DNA from: Leptolyngbyaceae cyanobacterium M33_DOE_097
GTDB lineage: Bacteria; Cyanobacteriota; Cyanobacteriia; Leptolyngbyales; Leptolyngbyaceae
Assembly: GCA_015296075.1 (NCBI GenBank)
Contig: DVDV01000436.1
Coordinates: forward strand, 1 to 39,640
Direction: 5' to 3'
Length of the DNA: 39,640 nucleotides
The notes under the pieces were generated by a model. That model worked only from the letters and a program-made list of their open reading frames with translations, was not told where the DNA came from and did not search any database. Positions 9,901 through 17,510 of the stretch are shown here, one piece after another (position 1 is the first letter of the stretch; each line of letters starts with the position of its first letter). Made by a program: the position numbers and the translations under genes.

Positions 9901-11835
9901 GAACCGATCATCGGGATGAATGGCATTGAGAAATAACCCAATCGGTAAACCTGTGGTTGCTCCTTCTGGGTCAACTCCAAACAGTCGCGCAAAGTTACGA
10001 TTAGTGACGACGCGATCGCTGGGAATATTCCACTGCCAGGTGTAAATGGAGCCAGCCGCTAGCGCTGCTTCGAGTTGAATGTGAGTGTCGCGCAAATCGG
10101 TTTCAGCTTGCCTTCGTGCCGCTTCAACCTGTTTGCGATCGGTAATATCAAACAAAATTCCAATCGAGCGGATGGGTTGCCCTTGCGTATCATAAGTAAA
10201 GCTGCCTAACGTCGCAATCCAAGCAGTTTGACCATTATCAGCTCGCACGACACGATACTCACATCGGTAAGAGAGATGTTCTTGCTGTGATTGGTGCCAG
10301 ATCTGCATCACCCGTTCCACATCTTCAGGGTGAATGCGATTTCTCCACATGGTTTCTGTCGCTTCACCCGTTGCCACAGGTTGATACCCCAAAATGGTGA
10401 AGTGTAACTCTGACCAGATTGCTTTTCCAGTCGTTAAATCCAAATCCCAGGTGCCCATTTGCGCCCCTTCCATGGCTAAGCGCAAACGCGCTTCACTCTC
10501 ACTTAGGGCAATTTCAGTTTGTTTGCGATCGCTGATGTCACTGACCAGACTAAAGTAGCCCTCAATTTCGCCCTGGTCGTTAATGCGGGGAATATAGTCC
10601 GCACAGATGTAGCGGAGACTTCCATCAAAGTAAGAAATTTGGCTTTCATAAGTGACCCGTTGACTCGCGAGGGCTTGCTCTATATATGGGAGAACAGCCG
10701 CGTAAGCAGCCTCACCTAACACGTCACGCACGTGCTTGCCAGTAAACTCGCTGAGGGGTTTACCGAACCAGACCTCGTAGGCTTGATTGTTAAATCGGTA
10801 GTAGTGGTCTTTATCGACATAAGCCAGCAAAACAGGAAGTGCATCAGTAATTAGGCGAAGCTCTTCTTCACGCTGGCGCAATGCTTCTTGCATCTGCACT
10901 CTAGCGGTAATGTCGATCGCAACGCCTCCCAGCAATTTTTCTTGCGATGCTTCCTGTGTAATTGGAAATTTGTAGACTAAAAAACTGCCAATACTGCCAT
11001 CACTACGGGGTGCTGTCTCAACCGCTTCAACGACTTGGCCTGTTTCAATTACCCGCCGATTATTTTCTAAAAATGGTTCTGCAAACTCGGCGCTGTAAAC
11101 TTCGTAAATAGATTTACCAATCACCTCTTGCTGCGGCAGTTGAAACATTTGTGAGTAAGTCGGGCTGAGATAAAGAATCTTCCCATCTTGGCTTGCAACC
11201 CAGGCAGCAGCAGGGCTATAGCTCATAAATGCTTGAAACCGAGCTTCACTTTCTCGCAATGCTGCTTTTGCCTGCCGAAGCAGCGGATCGTCATCCGATC
11301 GTACCGCTGTCTGAGCCGCACTTAAAGGGCTTATTTTAGCCCGCATACCTTGATTCGCTTGACTGGTCACAAACACGCCATTGACCTGTCCGGTTTCGCT
11401 CCAAAAAGGGCTATAGCACCAAATGTAATCCCTATCTTTAGGATGATTGACGAGTTCCAGTGAGAATAGGTTGGTTTCAATTTGCAGCGGCTCACCCGTT
11501 GTAAAAACCTGTTCAACCAGCGATCGCACCTGTTGCCAGCGTTCATCCAAACAAAGCTGAATTGACTGACCAAAATCTATCAGGGCGTTGTTTTGGCTCA
11601 GTGCTTCAGAACCCGCATCATTGTAGAAAAGTGCGAGATCGTTGCCCCAGACCAATAACATTGGACAGTTCACACTCAACAGAATGTTGAGGGCCGTCTT
11701 CAGGCTAAACGATACCTCGACTCGTGCAGCATCAGTGATGTCTGAAGTGTGCGCAAAGTGCGATCGCAGGAATTCCTTGATCTCGCAATTTCCGATCAAC
11801 CAACTCTCAGAGATTGCTCTGGTGTTGTCAGTCAT
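6916..11835 (-). CDS. Multi-PAS hybrid sensor histidine kinase
   Basis: This 1639-residue soluble protein has no transmembrane segment, so it should sense a cytoplasmic signal. After a degenerate PAS-like N-terminal unit (about 45-158) come eight clear PAS/PAC units at about 195-318, 321-438, 445-568, 580-705, 711-832, 838-957, 963-1083 and 1089-1212. A short coiled coil follows, then the HisKA dimerisation domain with phospho-acceptor His1249 (L-S-H-E-L-R-S-P-L-N) and an ATPase domain with N box N-L-V-S-N-G-V-K-F, D-T-G-K-G-I and G-L-G-L-A-I. The C-terminal receiver domain (about 1515-1635) has the acidic pocket Asp1520-1522, phospho-acceptor Asp1566, Thr1598 and Lys1620, so it is complete. 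No output domain or cognate regulator is adjacent. AGGA lies 4 nt before the ATG. Signal and target are not evident from sequence; several PAS units are of the PAS_3 type with H-P-(E/D)-D motifs. Confidence 0.95.
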   Translation of the reverse strand: MTDNTRAISESWLIGNCEIKEFLRSHFAHTSDITDAARVEVSFSLKTALNILLSVNCPMLLVWGNDLALFYNDAGSEALSQNNALIDFGQSIQLCLDERWQQVRSLVEQVFTTGEPLQIETNLFSLELVNHPKDRDYIWCYSPFWSETGQVNGVFVTSQANQGMRAKISPLSAAQTAVRSDDDPLLRQAKAALRESEARFQAFMSYSPAAAWVASQDGKILYLSPTYSQMFQLPQQEVIGKSIYEVYSAEFAEPFLENNRRVIETGQVVEAVETAPRSDGSIGSFLVYKFPITQEASQEKLLGGVAIDITARVQMQEALRQREEELRLITDALPVLLAYVDKDHYYRFNNQAYEVWFGKPLSEFTGKHVRDVLGEAAYAAVLPYIEQALASQRVTYESQISYFDGSLRYICADYIPRINDQGEIEGYFSLVSDISDRKQTEIALSESEARLRLAMEGAQMGTWDLDLTTGKAIWSELHFTILGYQPVATGEATETMWRNRIHPEDVERVMQIWHQSQQEHLSYRCEYRVVRADNGQTAWIATLGSFTYDTQGQPIRSIGILFDITDRKQVEAARRQAETDLRDTHIQLEAALAAGSIYTWQWNIPSDRVVTNRNFARLFGVDPEGATTGLPIGLFLNAIHPDDRFRVTTEIQHAIRTGNAAVSEFRIINIKGEERWVIARGRVEYDANGNPVAFPGALADISERKQTEAALRESEDRFRQMTDTTPMLVWMSGTDQCCTYFNQTWLKFTGRTLEQEQGNGWVAGIHPEDVQTYLDTYTAAFEARRAFEIEYRHRRFDGEYRWVFSTGVPRFAPTGEFLGYIGSCFDIHGRKQAEASLQESEARFRMLADNISQFAWMADADGWVFWYNRRWFEYTGTTLEEMQSTGWQQTLHPDHRDRVVQYFNHCLQTGHAWEDIFPLRGQDGIYRWFLSRAQPIRDTTGAISRWFGTNTDITEQRQIEEALRNSEECLRSFVEANVVGIVFCDVYGGIHDANDELLRIIGYTREDLELGRIRWTDITPPEYLPIDEQMITEARETTGASAPYEKEYLRKDGSRVPVLVGFSLVGKAMEEAVAFILDLSDRKRAEAAIRQSEDRLRIAIESAQLGTWDLNPSTNELTWDIGCKTMFGLPPDAETNLDVFFQSLHPDDVDRVERVVQHALNPESGGIYDIEYRAIGIQDGIERWIKARGQAYFGSTGKPLRFTGTVLDITEQKRAEAEREQLLHREQAAREAAEKANRIKDEFLAVLSHELRSPLNPILGWSRLLQKGKLNPAKSQKALETIERNAQLQAELIEDLLDVSRILQGKLSLAIGPVNLAATIQAAIETVRLAAEAKSIQIETKLDPKIGLVLGDSTRLQQVVWNLVSNGVKFTPAGGRVEVCLEQIRSWEGGAGSESGSAPPDVQTSSAPQPYTYAQITVNDTGKGIDPDFLPHVFDYFRQEDGATTRKFGGLGLGLAIVRHLVELHGGTIRADSPGEGLGASFTVRLPLLREDEAGRSLDDTLLNFPSSHPLSNLRILVVDDDTDTRELLVFLLEQAGASVVSVASAREAIRTILQTKPLFDLLISDIGMPEMDGYMLMQQVRSLRIDQGGKVPAISLTAYAGEIDYQQAMAAGFQKHIPKPVKPDALIRAIAQVLTETV

Positions 11836-12011
11836 AACTTCCTGCTCTGGGTTAGAGCGATAGTGCGCTCAAGTCGTTGGCATACTATTATCCATGAAGC
11901 GGCAAAAGTAGCCTTCTACCTTTGAGCCTATTTCTAACCAGAGATACGGGAAGCTAGAAGAACTGATTGTCTAGATCCTCAAAAATTGAAAAAAGTAGCT
12001 ATTTGTTAGGT

Positions 12012-12416
12012 CTACTGCAGGATAGGACAGATCACGCGACTCGAATATTCTGGAATGACTGAATCAGAAAGTAAACCGTTTAACTCTGATTTGAGAATTT
12101 TTAACTGCTCAATTTGGAGATCGATTTCAGCTAGCTTGTCATGTAACTTAACCTGAATCGGATCACAGGGTAAATTGCCTTGGTCGTGTATCTCTAAAAA
12201 CTCTTTGATCTCCGCTAGACTTAACCCTAGACTTTGTGCCCGCTTAATAAAACTCAATCGAGTCAATACATCTGTCCCAAATAAACGATAGCCTCCCTCA
12301 GTGCGAGCGATCGCCTGTACCAAACCAATTTCTTCGTAGTAGCGGATTGTCTTGATTGGAATTCCGCTTGCTTTGGCGATCACACCAATTTGTTGGGGCC
12401 GTTCGTGAGTTAACAT
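12012..12416 (-). CDS. MerR-family metal-responsive transcriptional regulator
   Basis: This 134-residue protein has a MerR winged-helix N terminus (I-K-T-I-R-Y-Y-E-E-I-G-L at about 21-32 and G-G-Y-R-L-F near 41-46), followed by the long dimerisation helix. Cys84 precedes that helix at the position used by Zn/Cd/Pb-type sensors, while CueR has a serine there. The C terminus has a single C-P-I motif (Cys130), matching only the second metal-loop cysteine of CueR; the first is missing. Its own promoter contains a dyad with 20-bp spacing (12451-12472) that matches the dyad before the chaperone-pacS operon at 16393-16414, so it most likely controls copper genes and itself. The metal it senses cannot be read from the sequence: the operator link suggests copper, while Cys84 suggests a divalent-type site. 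Confidence 0.88.
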   Translation of the reverse strand: MLTHERPQQIGVIAKASGIPIKTIRYYEEIGLVQAIARTEGGYRLFGTDVLTRLSFIKRAQSLGLSLAEIKEFLEIHDQGNLPCDPIQVKLHDKLAEIDLQIEQLKILKSELNGLLSDSVIPEYSSRVICPILQ

Positions 12417-12443
12417 CGCTACCTCGTCCGTGCTGTAAGTATA

Positions 12444-12475
12444 ATCTTAAACTCTCTAGCTGGCTGGAGAGTATT
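12444..12475 (-). promoter_or_regulatory. MerR-type promoter and operator of the merR-like gene
   Basis: On the minus strand a -35-like AATACT (12470-12475) and a -10 TAAGAT (12444-12449) are separated by 20 bp. The 22-bp dyad 12451-12472 spans the spacer, with half-sites ACTCTC and GAGAGT. Over-long 19-20-bp spacing with a central dyad is the established architecture for MerR-family activation by DNA distortion. The dyad, its flanks and its position relative to the -10 match the site at 16393-16414. It points to autoregulation of the gene starting at 12416. Confidence 0.75.
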
Positions 12476-12612
12476 GTCGATTGGAAATTGCTAAACGCTA
12501 GAGAGCCGAAATGTTGAGCGATCGTCAGCGTTCAATTAGGCAAGAGAGAAAAATTGTTGGGCATGATGCTTTGCCAGGGAACTCTGGTTAATAGACAGTA
12601 CAGGACAATTTC

Positions 12613-13074
12613 ATGAAATTCTTAACCCTAACTCTTGGTGCATTGGTCGTGGTTCCAATTATGGCTACAGTCGTTTCAGCGGAGCCGCTCTGCTACATGC
12701 AGCGAGAAGATGGCAGCATGTTCGACCTCTCAAATATGTGCTTACGGTCAGGCAGTGAATCCGCTCCAGTGTCAGTTAGACAACCTGTTGTTACGGGTGC
12801 TGTATCCACATCAACCCAGCGAGAGCGTTCCGAAGCTTTTCTGAAAGCAATGAAACGAGGGTTTGGCGAAGAAGGTCAAAATTGGGTTGAACAAAATCCT
12901 AGAGCGGCGCTGGAGACGGGGGAACAGTACTGTACTGCGCGTAAGACTGGAATGCGTAGAATGGACTATGAAAAAAACTTAAAGAACAACCTCTACACTG
13001 AAGAAATTCACCGGGATGCGGCTTATCGAGCCATTCCTCTGGCAGGGATTTACCTCTGCCCGGAATACCGATAA
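12613..13074 (+). CDS. Secreted cysteine-containing protein, DUF732-like C terminus
   Basis: This 153-residue protein has a clear signal peptide (hydrophobic residues 3-21, likely cleavage after V-S-A at 21-23). The mature protein starts with L-C-Y-M-Q-R-E-D-G-S-M-F-D-L-S-N-M-C (Cys27, Cys43), a short cysteine-bracketed motif I recognise from many cyanobacterial secreted proteins. After a flexible linker, a helical domain contains Cys107 and Cys149 (E-Q-Y-C near 104-107, Y-L-C-P at the end), which resembles DUF732. AGGA stands 7 nt before the ATG at 12613, supporting the start. It diverges from the merR-like gene, but the MerR dyad is about 140 bp upstream and oriented the other way, so co-regulation is uncertain. 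Function unknown. Confidence 0.7.
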   Translation: MKFLTLTLGALVVVPIMATVVSAEPLCYMQREDGSMFDLSNMCLRSGSESAPVSVRQPVVTGAVSTSTQRERSEAFLKAMKRGFGEEGQNWVEQNPRAALETGEQYCTARKTGMRRMDYEKNLKNNLYTEEIHRDAAYRAIPLAGIYLCPEYR

Positions 13075-13109
13075 TTCCGTGAGGACAGGAACTGACTAAG
13101 TCGTCTGTG

Positions 13110-13138
13110 GTAGGGGGCTGGCATTGCCAAACCCCTAC
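13110..13138. repeat. Nested intergenic hairpin
   Basis: The outer arms GTAGGGG (13110-13116) and CCCCTAC (13132-13138) enclose an inner TGGCATTGCCA hairpin. No T-run follows on either strand. Hairpins of this style (GTAGGGG...CCCCTAC) are a type of dispersed intergenic repeat I recall from cyanobacterial genomes, so this is more likely a repeat element than a terminator. It lies between convergent genes. Confidence 0.4.
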
Positions 13139-13255
13139 AATGAGATAATATCCACCTACAAATTTCTGAGTAGTCAGTGAGGGCTTGTTTTCCAAAAGCA
13201 CCATCCTTAACATTCCACTAGAACAGATGGGAACAGAGGAGAGGAATCGTACTGC

Positions 13256-13864
13256 TTAGGTTTCGAGCAGGGAATGGTGTGTTGAATGCGGTTGGTTCTG
13301 GTCAGAACTGATGGGGCGTTCTTGCACCGTTTGAGCCTCGGCAGGTTGCACCTCCACTACCCCACGAAACATATTCATGCCACAGGTAAACTCGTAGCGT
13401 CCGGGTTTGTCGGGTGTAAACTCGATCGCGGTGGTTTGGTTGAGTGGCAATTCTCGTGCAATGTGGAAGTCGGGGAAACGGACTTCTTCTAAGCAACTGC
13501 TGGGGTCTTTCCGATCAAAGTTAAGCCGCACAGGCTGACCCACTTGCACAACAATCTGGCTCGGTTCATAACCGCCATCTACAGTGACTGTGACTTCCTG
13601 AACATCCCCGACTGTCGTGGCTTGGCGCGACTTTGGTTTGCTGAATAAAAACCACCAGAGTTCTAACCCAATTAAACCCAAACCACTAACTGTGACGATC
13701 GCCTTGTTGCTGAGGGGTTGCTCAACCCGCTGAAATTGTTTGGTTTGAGGGACATCATGCCCCATTTCACCCATTTTGGATTCAGCCGCGATCGCCCCAG
13801 AGATGGCTCCCAGTAAAAATCCAAAGCCTGCCAACGTTCCAAAAAATGTTGCTCTTTTTAGCAT
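13256..13864 (-). CDS. Membrane-anchored cupredoxin-domain protein
   Basis: This 202-residue protein starts at the ATG at 13864, where GAGGA lies 7 nt upstream; the frame is open further into pacS but without a ribosome site. Residues about 6-26 and 55-75 are hydrophobic, giving a signal/anchor and a membrane helix. A cupredoxin-like beta domain covers about 85-173. Candidate copper ligands are Cys161, Met163 and Met165 in C-G-M-N-M-F-R-G, with Cys124 and His134 upstream; the classical C-x-H-x-M ligand loop of plastocyanin is absent. This matches the Cupredoxin_1-type proteins often associated with copper ATPases. The tail is rich in His and polar residues (about H-S-T-H-H). It follows pacS by 28 bp on the same strand and is probably the third gene of the copper operon, perhaps delivering or buffering copper at the membrane. 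Confidence 0.8.
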   Translation of the reverse strand: MLKRATFFGTLAGFGFLLGAISGAIAAESKMGEMGHDVPQTKQFQRVEQPLSNKAIVTVSGLGLIGLELWWFLFSKPKSRQATTVGDVQEVTVTVDGGYEPSQIVVQVGQPVRLNFDRKDPSSCLEEVRFPDFHIARELPLNQTTAIEFTPDKPGRYEFTCGMNMFRGVVEVQPAEAQTVQERPISSDQNQPHSTHHSLLET

Positions 13865-13892
13865 TGCCTGATCCTCGCTGTTGATGCGTTCG

Positions 13893-16151
13893 TTATTGAA
13901 ATGTTTTGGGTTGAAAGTTCCGCAGACGCAAGGCATTACTGACCACCGAAACTGAGCTAAAAGCCATCGCACCGCCTGCAATAATCGGGCTGAGTAACCA
14001 GCCAAAGACCGGGTAAAGAATGCCTGCTGCGATTGGAATTCCGGCGACGTTGTAGATGAAAGCAAAGAAGAGGTTTTGCTTGATGTTGCGAATCGTCGCC
14101 CGACTGAGTTGAATCGCGGTAACGATGGCTTGTAAGTCTCCAGTGATCAGCGTGATGTCGCTAGCCGCGATCGCCACATCGGTTCCAGTTCCAATTGCGA
14201 TGCCAACGTCCGCTTGTGCCAAAGCTGGAGCGTCATTGATGCCATCTCCCACCATCGCCACCACTTTGCCTTCTGATTGGATGGCTGCAACCGTAGCTGC
14301 TTTTTGGTCGGGCCGCACTTCCGCTAGCACCCGTTGAATGCCAACTTCACGGGCAATCACATTCGCCGTTCGCTGGTTGTCGCCCGTCAGCATGACTACC
14401 TCTAAGCCCATTTTTTGTAACGTACGAATCGCCGTAGCAGAAGAGGGCTTGACGGCATCGGCAATACCCATAATGGCTTCTACTTGACCATCCACCGCAA
14501 CCCAAATCACAGTCTTGCCAAGATACTCCAGTCGATCCCACGCTTGTTGTAATGCACTTGTCTCGATCTCCAACTCATTCATCCAGCGGTGGGTGCCAAT
14601 TTGGATCCATTGGTCAGCGATATAGCCTTGCACGCCACTACCCGCAATCGCCTCAAAATCATGAGCGTCTGTCAGTTTTATCCCTTGAGTCTGAGCATAT
14701 TGCACGACGGCTTCAGCCAGAGGGTGTTCAGAGTTCCGTTCGAGCGATGCCGCGAGTCGTAAGAGTTTCAATTCATTCTGGTTGGCGCTGCCGTGGACGG
14801 TGACATAATCGGTCACGGTTGGCTTGCCTGCTGTGATGGTGCCTGTTTTATCGAGAACAATTGTTTGCAGTTTATGGGCTAACTCCAGGCTTTCGGCTCC
14901 TTTGATTAAAATGCCATTCTCTGCCCCTTTTCCGGTGCCAACCATGATCGAAGTCGGGGTCGCCAAACCCAACGCACAGGGACAAGCAATAATCAGCACC
15001 CCAACTGTCGTGATCAAAGCCATCGTCACATTGCCCATGACGTTGTACCACAGCACAAAGGTGAGAATCGCGATCGCAATCACCGCAGGCACAAACCATC
15101 CCGTTACCTGGTCGGCTAACCGCTGAATCGGGGCTTTGGAGCCTTGAGCTTGCTGCACCAGTTTGACAATCTGCGCCAGAAACGTATCTTTGCCGACCCG
15201 CGTTGCTCGAAACCGGAAGCTGCCCGTTTTGTTGATCGTGGCACCGATCACTTCATCCCCTGGTTGCTTCTTTACAGGCACACTTTCACCCGTCACCATG
15301 GCTTCGTCGATCGTCGAAGAACCTGCCACAATCTCGCCATCCACCGGAATTTTTTCACCCGGACGCACAACGATGATGTCGCCCAAGCCGACCTCCGCGA
15401 TCGCCACATCCACTTCCTGCCCATTGCGAATCACACGAGCAGTTTTAGCTTGTAGGCCCATCAGCTTGCGAATCGCTTCTGAGGTTTGCCCTTTAGCCCG
15501 GTTTTCGAGCAGTCGTCCGAGTAAGAGCAAGGCAATGATTACGGCAGCGGCTTCAAAATACACATCGGGTTGCAAACCCTGGCTAATAAACCATTCGGGG
15601 AAAAATGTGGGAAACAGAGAATAGAGAAAAGCGGTGCCCGTGCCAACAGCAACCAGCGTATCCATTGTGGCGGTGTGTCGCTTAAACGCTTTCCAGGCGT
15701 TGATGAAGAACCCACTGCCAGCCCAAAACAGAATAGGAGCCGTCAGCCCAAGCTGCAGCCAGGGGGCGTGTAACCACATGGGGATGAAAGGAATGGCTAA
15801 ACCTGTCATCGCTGGCAGGGAGCCAATCACCAAAAATGCGCTGATTGCACCACTGACCCAGACCTTGCGCAGCAGTTTTTGCTGTTCAGCCATGCGATCG
15901 CGGCGTTCGGCATCGTCTTCGGGAGCCAGCACATCGTCTTGCATCGGTTGCGCGGTGTAACCTGCTGCATCCACGGCGGCTTGAATCGTTGCTATATCAA
16001 CCTTCCGCGGATCGTAGCTGACGGCTGCTTGTTCAGTGCCAAAGTTCACATTACAGACCTCAACACCTGGGACTGAGCGAATTGCAGACTCAATATTGTT
16101 CGCGCACGAGGCACAACTCATGCCGCGTAGTTTAAGTGTCGTATTTTCCAT
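13893..16151 (-). CDS. pacS: Copper-transporting P1B-type ATPase PacS
   Basis: This 752-residue protein is a Cu(I) P-type ATPase that closely resembles cyanobacterial PacS, which pumps copper toward the thylakoid for plastocyanin and in detoxification. One N-terminal HMA domain carries M-S-C-A-S-C (Cys14, Cys17). The membrane domain has the P1B sequence C-P-C at Cys390-Cys392, the actuator T-G-E-S, the phosphorylation site Asp434 in D-K-T-G-T-I-T, the H-P motif (S-E-H-P-L-A-E-A) and [11 protein letters not shown]. Length and the N-terminal [16 protein letters not shown] region also match PacS rather than CtaA. A strong AGGAGG 5 nt before the ATG overlaps the stop region of the upstream chaperone gene, so translation of the two is likely coupled. 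All family-critical residues are present. Confidence 0.95.
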   Translation of the reverse strand: MENTTLKLRGMSCASCANNIESAIRSVPGVEVCNVNFGTEQAAVSYDPRKVDIATIQAAVDAAGYTAQPMQDDVLAPEDDAERRDRMAEQQKLLRKVWVSGAISAFLVIGSLPAMTGLAIPFIPMWLHAPWLQLGLTAPILFWAGSGFFINAWKAFKRHTATMDTLVAVGTGTAFLYSLFPTFFPEWFISQGLQPDVYFEAAAVIIALLLLGRLLENRAKGQTSEAIRKLMGLQAKTARVIRNGQEVDVAIAEVGLGDIIVVRPGEKIPVDGEIVAGSSTIDEAMVTGESVPVKKQPGDEVIGATINKTGSFRFRATRVGKDTFLAQIVKLVQQAQGSKAPIQRLADQVTGWFVPAVIAIAILTFVLWYNVMGNVTMALITTVGVLIIACPCALGLATPTSIMVGTGKGAENGILIKGAESLELAHKLQTIVLDKTGTITAGKPTVTDYVTVHGSANQNELKLLRLAASLERNSEHPLAEAVVQYAQTQGIKLTDAHDFEAIAGSGVQGYIADQWIQIGTHRWMNELEIETSALQQAWDRLEYLGKTVIWVAVDGQVEAIMGIADAVKPSSATAIRTLQKMGLEVVMLTGDNQRTANVIAREVGIQRVLAEVRPDQKAATVAAIQSEGKVVAMVGDGINDAPALAQADVGIAIGTGTDVAIAASDITLITGDLQAIVTAIQLSRATIRNIKQNLFFAFIYNVAGIPIAAGILYPVFGWLLSPIIAGGAMAFSSVSVVSNALRLRNFQPKTFQ

Positions 16152-16160
16152 GAGAACCTC

Positions 16161-16355
16161 CTACGCAACGGTATAGCCAGCATCGGTAATCGCTTGCGTC
16201 ACAGCTGCTGCTGCTGCTTTGGTGTCAACAATGACTTGTTTCGTTTTTGGATCGGCTTGAATAGTTGCAGCCGGGTCGATCGCCCGAATCGCTTTGACAA
16301 TTGTTTCGCTACAAGCAGAGCAAGCCATGTTAGGAACTGTGAGCTGAAGTGTCAT
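16161..16355 (-). CDS. Atx1/CopZ-like copper chaperone
   Basis: This is a 64-residue single heavy-metal-associated (HMA) domain with the ferredoxin-like fold pattern and the metal-binding motif M-A-C-S-A-C at about residues 10-15. In cyanobacteria such proteins (Atx1) carry Cu(I) between the importer CtaA and PacS. It is the first gene of the operon, 9 bp ahead of pacS, and its stop codon forms part of the pacS ribosome site. The promoter just upstream carries the MerR-type dyad (16393-16414). The cyanobacterial Atx1 often has a histidine in loop 5; here that area reads D-A-G-Y-T-V, so no such histidine is apparent. Confidence 0.9.
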   Translation of the reverse strand: MTLQLTVPNMACSACSETIVKAIRAIDPAATIQADPKTKQVIVDTKAAAAAVTQAITDAGYTVA

Positions 16356-16385
16356 GATTCAAACCTCTGATGTTTGGATGCTCCT

Positions 16386-16417
16386 ATCTTGGAGTCTCTA
16401 GCCGACTGGAGAGTCAA
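16386..16417 (-). promoter_or_regulatory. MerR-type promoter and operator of the chaperone-pacS operon
   Basis: On the minus strand -35 TTGACT (16412-16417) and -10 CAAGAT (16386-16391) are separated by 20 bp. The spacer holds an imperfect dyad (16393-16414) with half-sites ACTCTCCAG and CTAGAGACT. It aligns without gaps to the site before the merR-like gene (12451-12472), differing only in the centre and one arm position. This is strong evidence that the regulator at 12012-12416 activates this operon. Confidence 0.8.
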
Positions 16418-16503
16418 GAGGTTGTTTCAAAATAGTTTGAATCATCGGGATGGAGGCACTTCACTCTGCATGGGAGTGCTGTTAATTGCCTTTTCTGTTT
16501 GAG

Positions 16504-17418
16504 TTAGCCCATTGGCAAATCCCGATCTAACTGCTGGTCTTGCCACGAAAGTGGGTCTTCAATCGGTTCTAAGTGCGTAAAGACATACGTTCCAGGGAGC
16601 GATCGCCCAAGCTCTAGTTCAACCTCTTCGCACAAGTCATGCCCCTGTTTCACCGTCCAGCTTCCCGGCACCAGGACATGCAGTGAGACAAAGCGGCGGG
16701 AGCCAGCAACCCGCGTTCTCAGCGCGTGAAACTGAATCGTTTGTGAATCGTAGCCTGCCAGAACATCGGTAACGATCTGACGCTCTGCGATCGGCATAGC
16801 AGTATCGAGCAGTCCTAATCCGGTTTCACGCAATAACCGAAACCCCGTCCAGATGATATTCGCCGCCACAATCAAGGCAATGATTGGGTCAAGCAGGAGC
16901 CAGCCAGTCATGGGCACCAAAATTAACCCCAGCACGACTCCAACAGATGTCCAAACATCGGTGAGTAGGTGATGGGCATCAGCCCGCAAAGTGATAGAAC
17001 GTAGCCGCTTACTGGCCCGCAGCATGGCTAAGGCGAGTAGCCCATTTATAACCGTGGCAATCAGCGATAAGCCCAGCCCCAGACTCAATTGTTCTAGGGG
17101 TTGGGGGTGTTGCAACCGTTCCCATGCCGCGATCGCAATGCTGACAGCCGCTACCAAGATCAGCGCACCTTCGACCCCACTGGAGAAATACTCGGCTTTG
17201 TAGTGTCCAAAAGCGTGTTCTTCATCTGGTGGTTTAGCAGCATAGGTGACGGCCCAGGTTGCAATAATTGCAGCGACTAGGTTAACCACTGACTCCGCTG
17301 CATCTGATAGCAGCCCAACCGAACCTGTGAGAAAGTACGCTCCACCTTTTAACGCGATCGTCAGCAAAGCCGCCCCAATTGAGAGAATCGTGTAGAACCG
17401 AGCCGATTTACTTTGCAT
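16504..17418 (-). CDS. Cation diffusion facilitator metal exporter
   Basis: This 304-residue protein is a CDF-family antiporter that exports divalent metals (typically Zn, Fe, Mn, Co or Cd) in exchange for protons. Six hydrophobic segments span about residues 10-200. The TM2 motif L-L-S-D-A-A-E-S-V-V-N (Asp39) and TM5 motif H-H-L-L-T-D-V-W-T-S (His150, Asp154) form the transport site, and H-A-F-G-H-Y-K-A-E-Y is the usual TM2-TM3 loop. The cytoplasmic C-terminal domain (from about 210) has the ferredoxin-like fold with H-A-L-R-T-R-x-A-G and a late His (T-H-L-E-P). FieF has a second Asp where Ser43 stands here, so metal choice cannot be predicted. It lies 93 bp after the mnx gene on the same strand and might be read from the riboswitch-controlled transcript. 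Confidence 0.92.
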   Translation of the reverse strand: MQSKSARFYTILSIGAALLTIALKGGAYFLTGSVGLLSDAAESVVNLVAAIIATWAVTYAAKPPDEEHAFGHYKAEYFSSGVEGALILVAAVSIAIAAWERLQHPQPLEQLSLGLGLSLIATVINGLLALAMLRASKRLRSITLRADAHHLLTDVWTSVGVVLGLILVPMTGWLLLDPIIALIVAANIIWTGFRLLRETGLGLLDTAMPIAERQIVTDVLAGYDSQTIQFHALRTRVAGSRRFVSLHVLVPGSWTVKQGHDLCEEVELELGRSLPGTYVFTHLEPIEDPLSWQDQQLDRDLPMG

Positions 17419-17458
17419 ATCAAACGTTGGGTGACGGGTGCTTTTGCTCGCTGGTTTC

Positions 17459-17509
17459 TAGCGGTCTGCCAAGCCAACCTTGCCAGGTAGAGAAAACGAA
17501 TAACGAATG
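17459..17509. repeat. 51-bp dispersed repeat, copy 1
   Basis: This stretch matches 22452-22502 at 45 of 51 positions by my count, without gaps. The core GTCTGCCAAGCCAAC is identical in both. It sits between the mnx and CDF genes, directly beyond the mnx stop codon. Confidence 0.75.
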
Positions 17510-17510
17510 C

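Noticed and set aside
13110-13138. Intrinsic terminator for the secreted protein gene
   Set aside because: A good hairpin but no T-run on either strand; it resembles a dispersed repeat instead.
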